This document shows positions 38,581 to 50,117 of a stretch of 64,000 bases of DNA, piece after piece; the stretch's first letter is position 1; the number at the start of each line of letters is the position of its first letter. Both the position numbers and the translations under genes were made by a program. Where the stretch lies: positions 9,166,501-9,230,500 of the forward strand of contig NC_037639.1 of assembly GCF_003254395.2 (NCBI RefSeq). The letters are read 5' to 3'. The stretch is from Apis mellifera (Eukaryota; Arthropoda; Insecta; Hymenoptera; Apidae). The notes beneath the pieces are model-generated. The model searched no databases. It had not been told where the DNA came from and worked only from the letters and a program-made list of their open reading frames with translations.

Positions 38581-41466
38581 TGCATAACGTAAACACTCTT
38601 TAAGTTACTCTTAAAGTTCTCTCTCTCTCTTGAAACAATTAAACAACAGAGTTTAAACGTTGTTCAAAACTCTTTCAGACTTTCTTTCGTGAAAGTCCGA
38701 CGGATTTCTTTTAATCGAATAATTAGAAGCGTGAGATTAAATATTCATTCGCGTAATTATTATAATAAAATTAATCTTGTCATCAATACAATTGACGCAG
38801 TATAATTTTCCAGGAATATAAATGCATCGGATAATTAATTTTTCTAAACGTTCGAAATGACGGAGCGACCAATCAATCTCCTCAAATCGAACAAACATCG
38901 TCCTTTAAAGTTTTTGTCCTTTCTACTGAATAACGTGATGAAGCAGAGAAGCTTTCATCGCAGAAATACACCAGAAATTGGCATCAATTAATTTTCACCG
39001 ATGAATCTTGTTAATGCTCGAACAGATTCGGCAATCTCCAACCTCTCAAGATTCGCGTGGACTAATCCCTTCGATCGAGCAGATGCACCGAGGACAAAAT
39101 TATATCGAAGGAGAGGAGTAAAATTAACCCCAAAGATTGGCAATATTTTCTATCAACCTCTCTGATCCATCCCTTACGATACGACAATGGATCGCGGGAA
39201 ATTCTATTACGCGATCGGCGAGACAGTGATCAACGAGGTCGCCGTCGAAGAAAGGCGAAAGTTTTTCGTTCGAATCGAAGTCGCCCCTTTTCTGCATCGT
39301 AGATTAATATGGAACGATCGATAGAGATTAATGGAAGGAATAATGAGAAACTTTGGATCCCGGAACGAATTTCTGATTCCAGCGAAAATGGATCCACGAG
39401 TAATTGTAAAAATTGGTACTGAACTTTTTTGAACGAAGTGGCTCGATCTGAAAGATACCAAAAATCATTATCAATAACTCCTTCCTCCGATGCAAATTTA
39501 AATTGTTCATAATGTAATAAAAGAAAGAAATGTTTCTATGTATTAATTTCCAGAATTAATTTTAAATTGATCTTTGAAAAGCGTATTAACTAATTTCAAT
39601 TATCATAGAAATGGAGAAAATATCGGCGAGTTTGCGACCTTTGCCGACCGAAAAGCAAGGACCAGTCACTTCATCAAACCACCCTCTCAATGATCCTCCT
39701 CCCCCACCCTTTCCAGGCCACGATCCCACGATTATTATTCGAACGACACCCGAAATATCCTCTCTTCTCAACACTTCCTCCCCCTATAATTCCCACTTTC
39801 CACCCTTTCTTCCACGATTCCCCTTCGAGTCGACAACGCATTCATCATCCTCGGCCGGGGTCTAGGAAAATGACGAAAGAATGAAGCAAGGGGAGAGGGA
39901 GAACGAAGCGATTCCGATAATTCCAACTCGGATCCACTAAATCATTAGGAACAAAGCGAAACACGTGGCTAGGCCGCGCTTACCCGCCCGCACCGATTCA
40001 CTTTGGCAAGGGCATTTATCACTCAACGTCCGGCGTATCGCATGAGTTTCGAAACGTTGCCCGTTTCACGACCGCCTAACGGGTAAAATAGTTGGCCAGG
40101 TTCGTTCCCCCCTCCCTCTCGCCGCTTGCGGCTCGCTCGCGCGTGCGACGCGTCCACCCCTCGCCCCCCCAGGTTTGCTATTATACATATTTATGCCGGG
40201 CGGATGGGGGAGGCACGAAGCCAATTAAAGTGCAAATGTATGGAGATGCGGATGGAATTGCAAGTAGCACAGTGACCGGGAAATCGTCATAAAAGGGAAA
40301 CGCGGGCTAATCGACAGCACCTTCTCGACGAGAAGAAGGGGAGAGGAAGAGTGATCGAGGGAAGAAGGATGAGCGCAAGTTAGAATGACCGTGCGGAAAG
40401 ATTGGGAGGGGACGAGTGCCACGTGGTTGTGATAAATTCGAGGGGGCGTGAAAAGCAGAAACGAGAATTTCGTCGGTTGGATGAAGGGATAGAATGGGAT
40501 TCGAGACGAGGGGGAGATAGAGGTAATTTCGGATTCTTTATCGGCTTTGGATGGAAATCTTCGATGGATAATTTCCGATTTCCTCGTAATTTTCATTCAT
40601 ATCCTTGGATCCTTGAATCTTTTTAACGTTTATCAGTTTCGTTCGCGAGACGTTGGAACGGAACGGAACGGTTTACGAGCGGTGGAAAATCGTCGCGGTG
40701 GATGATCGATGCGTACATCGGCCAAATTTTTGGAGATCGGAGCACCAAGCCAAATAAATCCGGCGTGTACATGCGACCTATACGAACGAATATATATCCG
40801 AGAACGGAGGGGTGGACGGGCAAACAGGGAAATGGGATCGTGACAAATCGAATCATCATCAATATCGGAGGAACGAGTAAACAGCGCGACCAATGTTTCT
40901 CGGGCATCGAAGTTGATAAATTAATAACGGGGAAGCAATATAGCGGCAGCTATAGAGGCTATAGAGGGGGGTAGAGGGGGTCGAAGTAGAAAAAAATGTT
41001 GGACGCCAGGCCGAAACCGGAGAACGTGAAAAATGCAGAGAGGCGCGCGTGTATCAACGGCCAGCCCAATAAATTTCTCCCGTTCGTCGAACTCTCTGTG
41101 TTTTGCGCAAATTTCCGTGGAACCGCGGTCCCAGTTTCGCCCAGAAATTCGACGATTTAAGTCGGGAACGGAACAAAAACCCACCCCCGATTCCCATATA
41201 AAATATCGGCCCAGCCGGATTCGAGAACTGGCGATTTTTCTCGGCCGCGGGGATATCAATCCCTGATTGTTCACCGGCGAAATTTATCGCGTTTTAAATT
41301 TCCGTTTGACCGCTCGTTACTTCCCCGCAATCGTTCTTCATCAAGGGGACAATGCTATCGGTCGGACGTACGTGAAAATGGGAACAACGAGATTCGAACG
41401 AATCTCTCGTTTTCGATTCTCGGTTCTCTAATATCGGTGATAACGAACGACCCCCCTAAGCACCAT

Positions 41467-41483
41467 TCTCTCTCTCTCTCTCT
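41467..41483 (+). repeat. (CT)n microsatellite
   Basis: About eight CT units just upstream of a 128-codon chance frame. Confidence 0.85.
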
Positions 41484-42559
41484 GGCTTTCTACGCCACAT
41501 TTATCTCTTAACTACGATCAGCCATTTCGTCTATTAGCGGACTAATGCGTTCGCCTCTCGGCAGTCGAGTAGGAGAGCAGCTGCGCGTAAGAGCCGGGTT
41601 CGCGCTCGGGTTTGAACGAAAATTATTAGACACTTGCGAAGGGGTGACCACAGCCGTGGTCGTCGACAGTATCTGCCGCCATTACGCGACAACCGCCACG
41701 TTGGATATCACTCGGATCCACTCGAGGACGGCTCCTTCGACTGAAATTGACCGAAGGGGTAGGGATGCGGAATTGGAATTTAACGCCGCCCACGCTGATA
41801 AGTGGGATCTTTTTGCGCGGCATCCTGCATGGATGGAGCAGGAATGGGATGGTAATTCGTCTCGAGAGGTGTTTTTGGATTTTATACGGTGGAGAGGAGG
41901 ACTCGGGATCTGGTTAGATCTGGTGAAATAAGAGAGGCGAGAGCGAGATAGGATTTATAGGATCTGAATTGCAGCGGGTTCGGTCGTTAAGAGGGAGATG
42001 GATTGTGAGAAAGTGGGTAGTATCTCGAGAGGCGCGGGTGTATGTACGTAGCGGTGGTAAGATATACCCGGTCGTTGCACCGAAGTGAATAACGCTTTTT
42101 GTTTTTAAATTTTTTTTTAGATCGATGTCGGTTTATCCCTGGGAATCTAGAAAAGTCGCGGGGAAAGAAACGATAAAGGGCTGCCGCCTAAGTGCAATCC
42201 ATAAGGCAAAGAATGAACGTTAAGTAGAACGGATGCGATCCTAAATTGAAAATCACGGATTTGGAACGTCGGTTAGGACAAGCGAAGGTAACAAATCTTC
42301 TTTTACCTGAAAGGAAAACTCGAATGCTCGCGTAAAAAAAGTGGCGGCTGGTGTAACCCGGTGGTGTAACACCAGTGGCGGTGTGCGTTCCTCGTTCCGT
42401 GATTCATGCGTCTCGCGATGTAGGTTGCCGTGAGAGAGCGCCATGGGGTTACGAACGGACCTTAATGGTCTCCGGCTAAGCAGAAAAGGAAGAAAGGTTC
42501 GCGAGGGCAAAAATTCTACCGAGGAAAGATTCGAGGGAGTAAAGTATAGCGGCAGCTAT

Positions 42560-43740
42560 ATACATATAGTTGGCTCTTTGTTTGCACTAGATTTTCCTTA
42601 ATTCCCCTCTTTCTTCCATCCAACCTGCTCACTTCTGACAAAACTTCTTCTTTGCTTTCCCCTTTCTTCCTTTTTCTTTTCTCCTTTTTTTTTTTAAAAA
42701 AGCACATCATTTGGACGCGCTTCAAAATTAAAATCTCCCTTCCCGATCGATTTGGTAAATTCCACTTTTCCTTTACTCCCTTTTTCATCTCTGATGATGT
42801 GAAATATGAAACGTTGCTCCTTTTTCCATCCACTTTCTTCCCTTTTCTCTATTTCTGTTTTTTTCTTTTAAAGAATCATTAGAAATGTTGGGCTTGTTTC
42901 AAGTAGAATCTTTTCAACCGATTTGACATAACAAATTCATTCTTTCCCTCTTTTCAATCCGTTCACTTCGTACGATAAATTATTATATCGCCTCTTCCCT
43001 TTCTTCTTTTCAAAAGAATCACATCACCCTCGCCAAACCAACTAAAATCTTTCCAGGCTAGGTTCCCTATCCACGTTAAACAAACCCGCGTAATCGAGCT
43101 TGAATCGATGGATTAAGAATCCAATTGGAGCTGTCCGACCTGCTTCCACCCCCCATTCCTCTCTCCTTCCTCCGATTTCACCGTGAAATCCCTCGAAATC
43201 CGTATCCCACTACCCACCTTCGTAGCACATTCACGCTCCTGAAACGTTCGTCTTTTTTTTTTCTTTCTTTCCTTCTTTCTTTTTTTTTTTTTTTTTTTCT
43301 CTGTGAAACACACATTTCCAGAGGCGGTTCCACTGGTTGGCGGTGATGGTGGTGGTGGCGGCAATAAACTTTGCTTTATTTTTACTACCCCTCTGGCCAA
43401 GTACCGCCCCGTATTTCCTTGGGATATTGACATATCGGGGGTGGCTAGGCTTCTCCTCTTAACGCCCTTTTTACACTGCCATGGAATTTATGTCTTCTTC
43501 CTCCGCGTTTCCTTTCCACCACCCTTCTTTTCCCACCTTTGCCCCGATCTACATCTCCACCAAGCTTCTCTTTTTCTCTCTTTCTCTTTCCTTTTCGCTC
43601 ATTCTTTTATCTTTTTTGGATTACTTATAAGAATTTCTTTTGTCTTTCTTCGTGTTCTCGGATTGGCTTCTTGTCTCTTTCGTTCGTCGATCCTCCCATC
43701 ACGATTTCCTCCACGATGGAAAGGAAGACAATCAATCGCT
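42560..43740 (+). other. Long pyrimidine-rich tract
   Basis: Across more than 1 kb the + strand is dominated by CTTTC, TTTCC and CCTTC words with repeated poly-T runs (such as 42687-42697 and 43281-43299). The strand asymmetry accounts for the Ser/Phe/Leu-rich frames on + and Lys/Glu/Arg-rich frames on - in this interval. Confidence 0.6.
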
Positions 43741-45459
43741 CGTATCCCCGCGTTTTGCAAAAATTCAACGTCTATCAGACGTCGTAATAAACTGGGACAT
43801 TTTTCTCTTGGCTAATCATGATCCGTTGAGAGAATTTTGATCATGGATATATATATAAATGAATGGAAAAAGGAAATATGTTCACGTTACGATAGAAAAT
43901 TAATTGTATAAGTGAGAGATGCGATTAATTTTAATTGTAGATTTGTCCAACAATGATTAACATTATACTTAAACACATTTACAAACTGTTTTACTATAAA
44001 ACCAGTTTTCTAATAAAAACGTTATTTTCTTTTTCAATCTAGAAAGAAAAGAAAAAAGAGAACTCTTCCGCGATAAAATAATACGTTCAAAAATATATCC
44101 AAAACTTTCAACTTCGTATCCAACTTAAACTCGCGTTGGTTTCGTAAAAGCAAGACCGGTCACCTCGATGGAACGACAGTTTATTAATTGTTCACGAGGT
44201 CGAGGGTCTCCCGCGGAAAGTGCAATAAAACCGAAAAAAAGGGGAGAGGTTGGAGCAAAAACAATGAGCAATCGCTCGTCCAGGGGCTTATATTCTTCGT
44301 GGTGGTCCGTTTTTCGCCGCTTTTGTATTTATCGGCGTCACGGGACACAACGGGCGTAAGAGCGACTCGAACGAACGAAAAAAAAAAGAGAGAGAGGATC
44401 GAGGCGAGAGAGGATAGTCGTGGGGGGAGGGGAGGAGACAGCGGTCACACGGGCAGTGGACACGGACGATCGAGGGAAAAACGTAATACCACGGATCGGA
44501 ATGTTGGACGGGAAACGGATCGGATGGACGAAACAAAGGTCGCTATGGCAAAATCGTTTGAACTGCGATTGCAATCGGGGAGAAGAACGTGGAAACCAGC
44601 CGCATACCGTCATTTCACAGAGAAGAATTACATTTTCTAGACAAGGCAACCGTGGTACGGGTTGGGTCAATACGCCGGGAACCACGGCGAAATAAATAGA
44701 TTCCGTGGTAATCATCGGACGCCACAGGTGCGTTTGCACGGAAGCCGAGTTTGAAGCAACGCGATTTCACGTGTGTTCGAAATTCGCTTCGAATAGGAAT
44801 CGAATAGATTAATGAATCGGTTTCGGGGAAACATTTTTCCATTTATAACAATTTTGTATATCTATCGGTATAATTATTGGAAATGTATCGAATGGATTTT
44901 CATTCGTGATTTAATTTTTGTTTACGATAACATTAAAGTTATATACGAAATTATAGAACATAGTAGAATATAATAATACAGTTTCATATATTTATAATCC
45001 TGTTTAACGATTCAAAACACACGAGGAAATTACTATTATCTTTATCAGGATTATTATTAGAAGTTCTCTTATTTTCAAAACTTACAATTAAATAAAATCG
45101 ACTTAAATATCTTTCATGTATACGACGTTCAGTCTCTAATAAAATATATCCTTTTATTCCTGATATTTACATTACTTCGATTTATAATTAATCTCCGTTT
45201 CATGTAAAAAAAAAAATATCGCGAAGAATCAAATTCGACGGAATACTTCTCGCCCGAGAAGAATTGAAAGAGCTTTGAATCTGTATCTGAATAAGTGAAA
45301 AGAAACTAGATAGGAAATTTTAACCAGGGATGATTCTCGGTAGCGAAAGCTCGTTTAAAATGTGACCATTTACCGTTTCTTAATTGCGTGCCATCTGCGA
45401 AGAGACGTAGCTACGCGAAAAAAAAAGGCCGTTTCACTTAATCCTTTCTCTGGTTTCAG

Positions 45460-45621
45460 GTCAAGTGGACCTTTGGACGCAAACGACGAACGGGTGCGCG
45501 TGCAGTTTTAATTCGTCGAGCAACGAATGCGCGTGCTGCGTCCCATCCGGAGGATGCAGTTGCGGGGCCGCGTCGCCGGACAGATGTGCTCAGTGCGGGT
45601 TGGAGCAATACTGCGCCAACA
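45460..45621 (+). CDS. Internal coding exon A: cysteine-rich extracellular module of a CUB-domain protein (partial gene)
   Basis: Seen directly: a pyrimidine-rich tract ending TTTCAG lies before 45460 and the donor GTAAGT starts at 45622. The frame opening at 45462 is free of stops; the exon starts with two bases of a split codon and ends with one (phase 1). The 53 complete codons run from QVDLWTQTTNGCACSF to GLEQYCAN and hold 10 cysteines at residues 12, 14, 23, 25, 26, 32, 34, 42, 45 and 51, in CxC, CxCC, CxC and CxxC groups. An NSS glycosylation sequon is at residue 17. The last base plus the first two of exon B give a Met codon, so the protein continues ...CAN-M-CNIT. Such cysteine density suggests a disulfide-bonded, extracellular knot, which is inference. 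I do not recognise a named domain; EGF-like and LDLa spacing do not fit. The exon is clearly richer in GC than the surrounding intron. The frame starting at 45460 is also open but shows no domain logic. No signal-peptide exon was found upstream. Confidence 0.85.
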
Positions 45622-47000
45622 GTAAGTAGCGTCGTTATGCTTCATGACCATTAGTCTCAATATTCCTTGCGTCGCTTTAAGCGGCCCGCTGTACGCGCGG
45701 ATTTACAACTAGGGGCTCATTTAGCGCGCATACCTCGAGATAAGAATTTCTTAAGAATTCCAGATCAACTTCAGATCTGGATTTTTCGAATAATTTGGAA
45801 TTTATTTATCTGTGATTATAATTACTTGTATTTTATAGATTTTAATTATTCGATATTATATTTCTAGTTTTCCTAGGAATTCGAATAATTCTCGGGATTC
45901 GTTAATTAAATAATCGTTATTTCAAATTTTTGAATCGTCTTATTAAGACATTCTTTCGTGTCTCAGTTCTCGTTCTAAGTTTTTTTTTAAAGAATTAATT
46001 TAATATCATCTTATTTATATAATAATAATGTGTCTAAAAAGAAATTGGTAACGAAGAAAGATTAGAATGGAAGAAGATTGAATTCCTTTTTGTATTCATA
46101 TTTTAATTAAAATCGAGAAATCGGTGAAACGGTCACTGCGACCACGAACAAGTTTTCCAATCGAGGGAAATTCGCACGCGTCTAAAACTGTAACTTCCAG
46201 TTAAATCCTTTCCATATTAAACTTGTTAGAGATCCAACTAGCAATTCGTAACGTCATTACCGTCCCTCCTTTCGATCGATTGATTTGTGTATTTACTTCC
46301 ATCTCTGCCGATGGCAATGTAATTCCGTCAAAAATGCAATTGCCGTCCCTTTGATCCCGCGCCGTCGTTAAAAAACAAGATTTACGCCATTAATCCACTC
46401 TTTGTCGTCTTCTTGGAGGGTGTTTCGCGTTTTCCGTGAACAAATTAAACCGCGTGGAAAAAAGTTTTTCTCGAATGGGACGCAGCAAATGTCTTAGAAA
46501 AATATAAAGCTGATTCTTTTACGAGATAAAAGAAACGCGTTTTTCTTTTTTAATCTAAACACGATCGATGATATATTGTACCAATATCATCGAGGTAACA
46601 GAATTTGTTGAAAATTTTTAATATACCAAACTTGCAGCTGATCAAATATCTGAGAGAGCACGCCGCACTTCTATTAATATAAACTTTCCTTATCGAACAA
46701 TCAGTTTGCCAAAGTTGTTAGAACATCTTAACATCGCTTAAATTTCTAAAAGAAAGCGTAAAATAACGTTGGAGCAAAGTTGTGGAAAGGGAATGTTCAC
46801 CCGAATGTTTGTTGAACAAGCCACTCCCTCCACCGTTTTCGCAAAGTATAAATCCTACTACTGAAATTACCACCGTGTCCCGAGCATTTCTTTCTGCTAA
46901 CTAATTACGTCAGTGGGTTCTTCTTTCCTATCCCTGCCCCGTTCATCCATCTACCACCACGCTTTCTCTTACCCACGTTAATTACATCTGACGTTATTGG

Positions 47001-47025
47001 CCCTCCCTCCTCCCCCCCACATCCC
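47001..47025 (-). other. G-quadruplex-type tract on the minus strand
   Basis: C-runs on + at 47001-47003, 47005-47007, 47012-47018 and 47023-47025, with loops of one to four bases. It lies in the intron between exons A and B. Confidence 0.5.
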
Positions 47026-48622
47026 ATCCATCAAACCTTTCTTTCCTTTGAGACCTTCTTCTACACACGGTTGAAACGTACACTCTCTCCTTCCTCCCCC
47101 TTCCCCCTCCGCCTTTTAATCATGCCAGAACCATTAATGGCGTCTTACTTTTACTTCTTTTCTCGAGCGGCTCGATTATTTTTCAACCTCTCTTCTCTTC
47201 TCTTCTCGCCAAAGTCTATGAAATCCCCCATCGACCAACTTAACGAGTTTCCAATTAATTGATTTATCGATTTAATCAGCTTTAAGCGTAAGTTTCCATT
47301 AATTCAAAACTCCGTTTTTCATCCCTTAAAGAGAAGAATTAGAGGAACCGATAGAATTAATATCGTTTGTGACGTTTTTTTACGATATCGAAGTTGTGTG
47401 TATATCTCATCGACAATTCGAAGTTCTTACTATCGTTGCACGAAGAAGTATACATTTCGATTCGTATCAATCCTGTCATAGAATTTTTCTAAATCATTGT
47501 TCGAAAAGGAGAAATGCAGTCTTTTTTTTTTTTATTATATCGAATTCACGAAGAATTAAGAATCGATTTATACTCGAGAAAAGTGTTAGAGCGTTGCGTG
47601 TTATTGTCGCGACTGGTCGTCGCCTGGAATGGAAAAGGCGAAGATCCGTTGTCTCGCGCGGGCGTCGATGGAACGATGCGAGCAAGAAAAATCGTTATGA
47701 GCGACGCAGCATTTTTCTTTCGGGGCTGTGTTGCGCTTCCACGTGACCCGGATTTTTGTCAGACAATGGCGAAATATATCGCGGATACAATCGGAACGAA
47801 TATGATTCGGGATTCGAAAAATTCGTCGCCGCCGTGTTTGATCGATCGAAAATTCTTTTTATCGTTTATTATCTCGAATCGTGAGTATTTTAAGCAAGAA
47901 AATTAAATAAACGAAGTGGCAATAAAAATTAGATTGATAATATTATTAAAAGTGTCTTTGATTTCGTTTAATTCAGAGTGATATTAAAAATTATTTCGAT
48001 AAACTCGATTTAAAAATGATGTATAAGTTAATTCTGGACGAAAAAGAAAAAGAATAGAAGCACCTCTCGAGATTGCGAGAGAATTCGTCCCTCTTTCCTT
48101 AGGCACGAAGATATTCAGGTAGTAAGGAAACGATGACTGGGCGAAAACTTGCAGAAATAGGGAGTGGTAGAATCATTTATTGGCTTGGACACAATGGTTA
48201 TATATAGACAGCTGATAATGGGACAGGAGAGGAATATTTTCTTCCCTCCGCCCAGAGGAAAATGGGTTACGAAGCTAATATGATAAAAATTGTGAACTTA
48301 AAATATCCGATCGTTACGTAACGATTCTTCGAGTATAAGAAGTAGATCCCTCGATAAAGAAAAAAGATTCTTATTACAATTCAATCGTTACTGTTATTAT
48401 CTTACTTTGTAATTCGTTAACTTATGGAATGGAAAAACATTTCAATTTATTCCAATCGATCTTGTACATACGACGATATTTCATTATAATTCTACGTTAA
48501 TTCCCTACGTTATAAATAAAAAAAAAAAATAAAGACTACGCGCATCCACCTCATCTCCGATGCACTACATTTAATTAACATCGATCGGGTGTGAAGGAAT
48601 GCCTTCCAATCGGCCAAGTGTG

Positions 48623-48631
48623 CAACAGGTG
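48623..48631 (+). promoter_or_regulatory. Snail/Scratch-type E-box (CAACAGGTG)
   Basis: The word GCAACAGGTGTGC matches the extended E-box bound by Snail, Escargot and Scratch zinc-finger repressors. It lies 433 nt upstream of exon B in an intronic patch of balanced composition. One short site is weak evidence. Confidence 0.2.
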
Positions 48632-49063
48632 TGCTCGAAATGAGTTTTTTTCCCCATGTAAGGTCGTCGAGAACGAAAATCCGAAATCTATCATCGCTGA
48701 AAACTGGACTCGGTCGGGAAAACCACCCTTCACCGCCAGAATGACCGCAAATCAAATTAAACAGCCATAACAATCACACACGATCCATGCATTTCACGCG
48801 ATGCGTGATAAATTATACGTAATATTCGCTAAATTGCGTGATAAAGTTTCGTTTGCAACACGTTATTACGTTTAATCCGCAATGGATTACAGAGTGCAGG
48901 TCGATAAACAACAGAGGAGTCCATTACAGCGGGGAAATGATTCGATCGGAGGCGCGCGCTATGGGTAATAATTCGCCACACGTCTTTCGCCGTTTCCTGG
49001 ATCCGCGGATTTTCGAAAACTTCGTCGTTCTTACTTACGTTTCACCTTTTATTTCTGTTTCAG

Positions 49064-49247
49064 TGTGCAACATAACGCTCGACAGCAGACAGTTGTTCAG
49101 CAAATCGGATCGCGGATTCGGTCAAATAAAGTCGCCATCCCTTGAAGGGCCATCGAGGTGTACCTACAGATTCGTCCCGGACACGGGGCAAAGGGTCGAG
49201 TTGCAGATCTATCGATTGATCTCTATAGGACGGCACAACGGCACCGC
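49064..49247 (+). CDS. Internal coding exon B: N-terminal half of a CUB domain (partial gene)
   Basis: Seen directly: the acceptor TTTCTGTTTCAG precedes 49064 and the donor GTAAGT starts at 49248. Two bases complete the codon split with exon A, 60 full codons follow, and two bases (GC, an Ala codon) remain, so the exit is phase 2. Numbering on from exon A, the residues are Cys55, a NIT sequon at 56, an FGQIKSP strand at 72-78, CTYRF at 86-90, VELQIYRL at 98-105 and an NGT sequon at 112. This is the CUB pattern: a first Cys, G-x-I-x-SP, a second Cys followed by an aromatic-rich strand, then an alternating hydrophobic strand. CUB domains bind protein partners or calcium outside the cell, for example in developmental proteases and receptor auxiliary subunits. 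The domain is incomplete; the C-terminal half with its second cysteine pair must be on later exons beyond the window. The SOL-1/Neto type of glutamate-receptor auxiliary protein is one candidate family, not demonstrated here. The intron frame before the acceptor is also open for 75 codons, but the acceptor is the better boundary. Confidence 0.9.
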
Positions 49248-50078
49248 GTAAGTAGTATTTCCTATGCTTTTCTTTCTTACCCGGAAGAATGGCCGGTTTT
49301 AAACGGTTTTAAATAGAGTTTGATTACAAAATTGCATATCTCCGAATTTACATTTTATCTTTTGCGAAACAAGATCAAAGGGATGTTTTCGTAATCAAAG
49401 CGAAATTGAAATTTCAATTTGTAGATTTATATTTACGAGATTCGAATAATTCCTCGTATATTATATAAAGGAATTGTTTTCGGTGATATTTATCTACATA
49501 TTGTTATTGGGTTTTTTTTTCTCCTTGTTTAAATATCATATACAATTTTGTATCGTATCCGCAGGTGAAAATATGATATTGATTTTTAATTTTAAAAGGG
49601 ATTTATTAAATTCCGTCGATTTATCGTATTTTTTATTAATTTCACTTTGTCAATGTTTTTATTAATTTCCCGTATTTTTTTTTCTTTTTTTACTTATCTT
49701 GTTAAGATTGTTTCTCAAATATTTTTTACCATAAATTCTTCGTGATTCATTCGAAATACAAAAAAAAAAATTATTGAAAGAAATTATTAAAAAAAATAAT
49801 CATTTCGGACCAACTGTTGGATAATTTGTCGAATTGTTCAACGATGTTCTGCGTTTCAAACGATAAAAAGGTATGTTTCGTTTCAACGAGAAAAATTGGA
49901 ATCGTGAAAAAAATAGCGTAGCAATAATATTTATTCGACGCGATTACATCAGCAATTGCGTGTAATAAATAATATAAAATCGAAGGGAACAATGAGACGA
50001 CGCTGGCGGGTATTCGCGATATGATTCAACCTTTCAGCATTAATCAAAAATACTTTTTAATCACTTTGGCCATACTCA

Positions 50079-50117
<39 letters not shown>

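Larger units (their letters stand above)
38581..45459 (+). other. Non-coding stretch immediately 5' of exon A
   Basis: No signal-peptide exon with a phase-1 donor could be found. GC-rich patches at 39600-41950 and 44160-44780 carry overlapping frames on both strands. A strongly pyrimidine-biased + strand runs through about 42560-43740, including poly-T at 43281-43299. The 16-mer TATAGCGGCAGCTATA occurs at 40939 and 42545. The acceptor for exon A ends at 45459. Confidence 0.55.
45622..49063 (+). other. Phase-1 intron between exons A and B
   Basis: GT-AG intron of 3,442 nt with a GTAAGT donor and a TTTCAG acceptor. It holds a pyrimidine-rich stretch at about 46900-47220, a run of C blocks at 47001-47025, and a candidate but frame-breaking extra exon at 47763-47880. 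A perfect Snail/Scratch-type E-box lies at 48623-48631. No other gene was recognised. Confidence 0.8.

Noticed and set aside
41545..41931. 128-codon + frame
   Set aside because: GC-rich but without recognisable domain, splice partner or codon pattern; partly open on the minus strand as well.
43303..43815. 170-codon + frame
   Set aside because: Composition (Phe, Leu, Ser, Pro) simply reflects the long pyrimidine tract.
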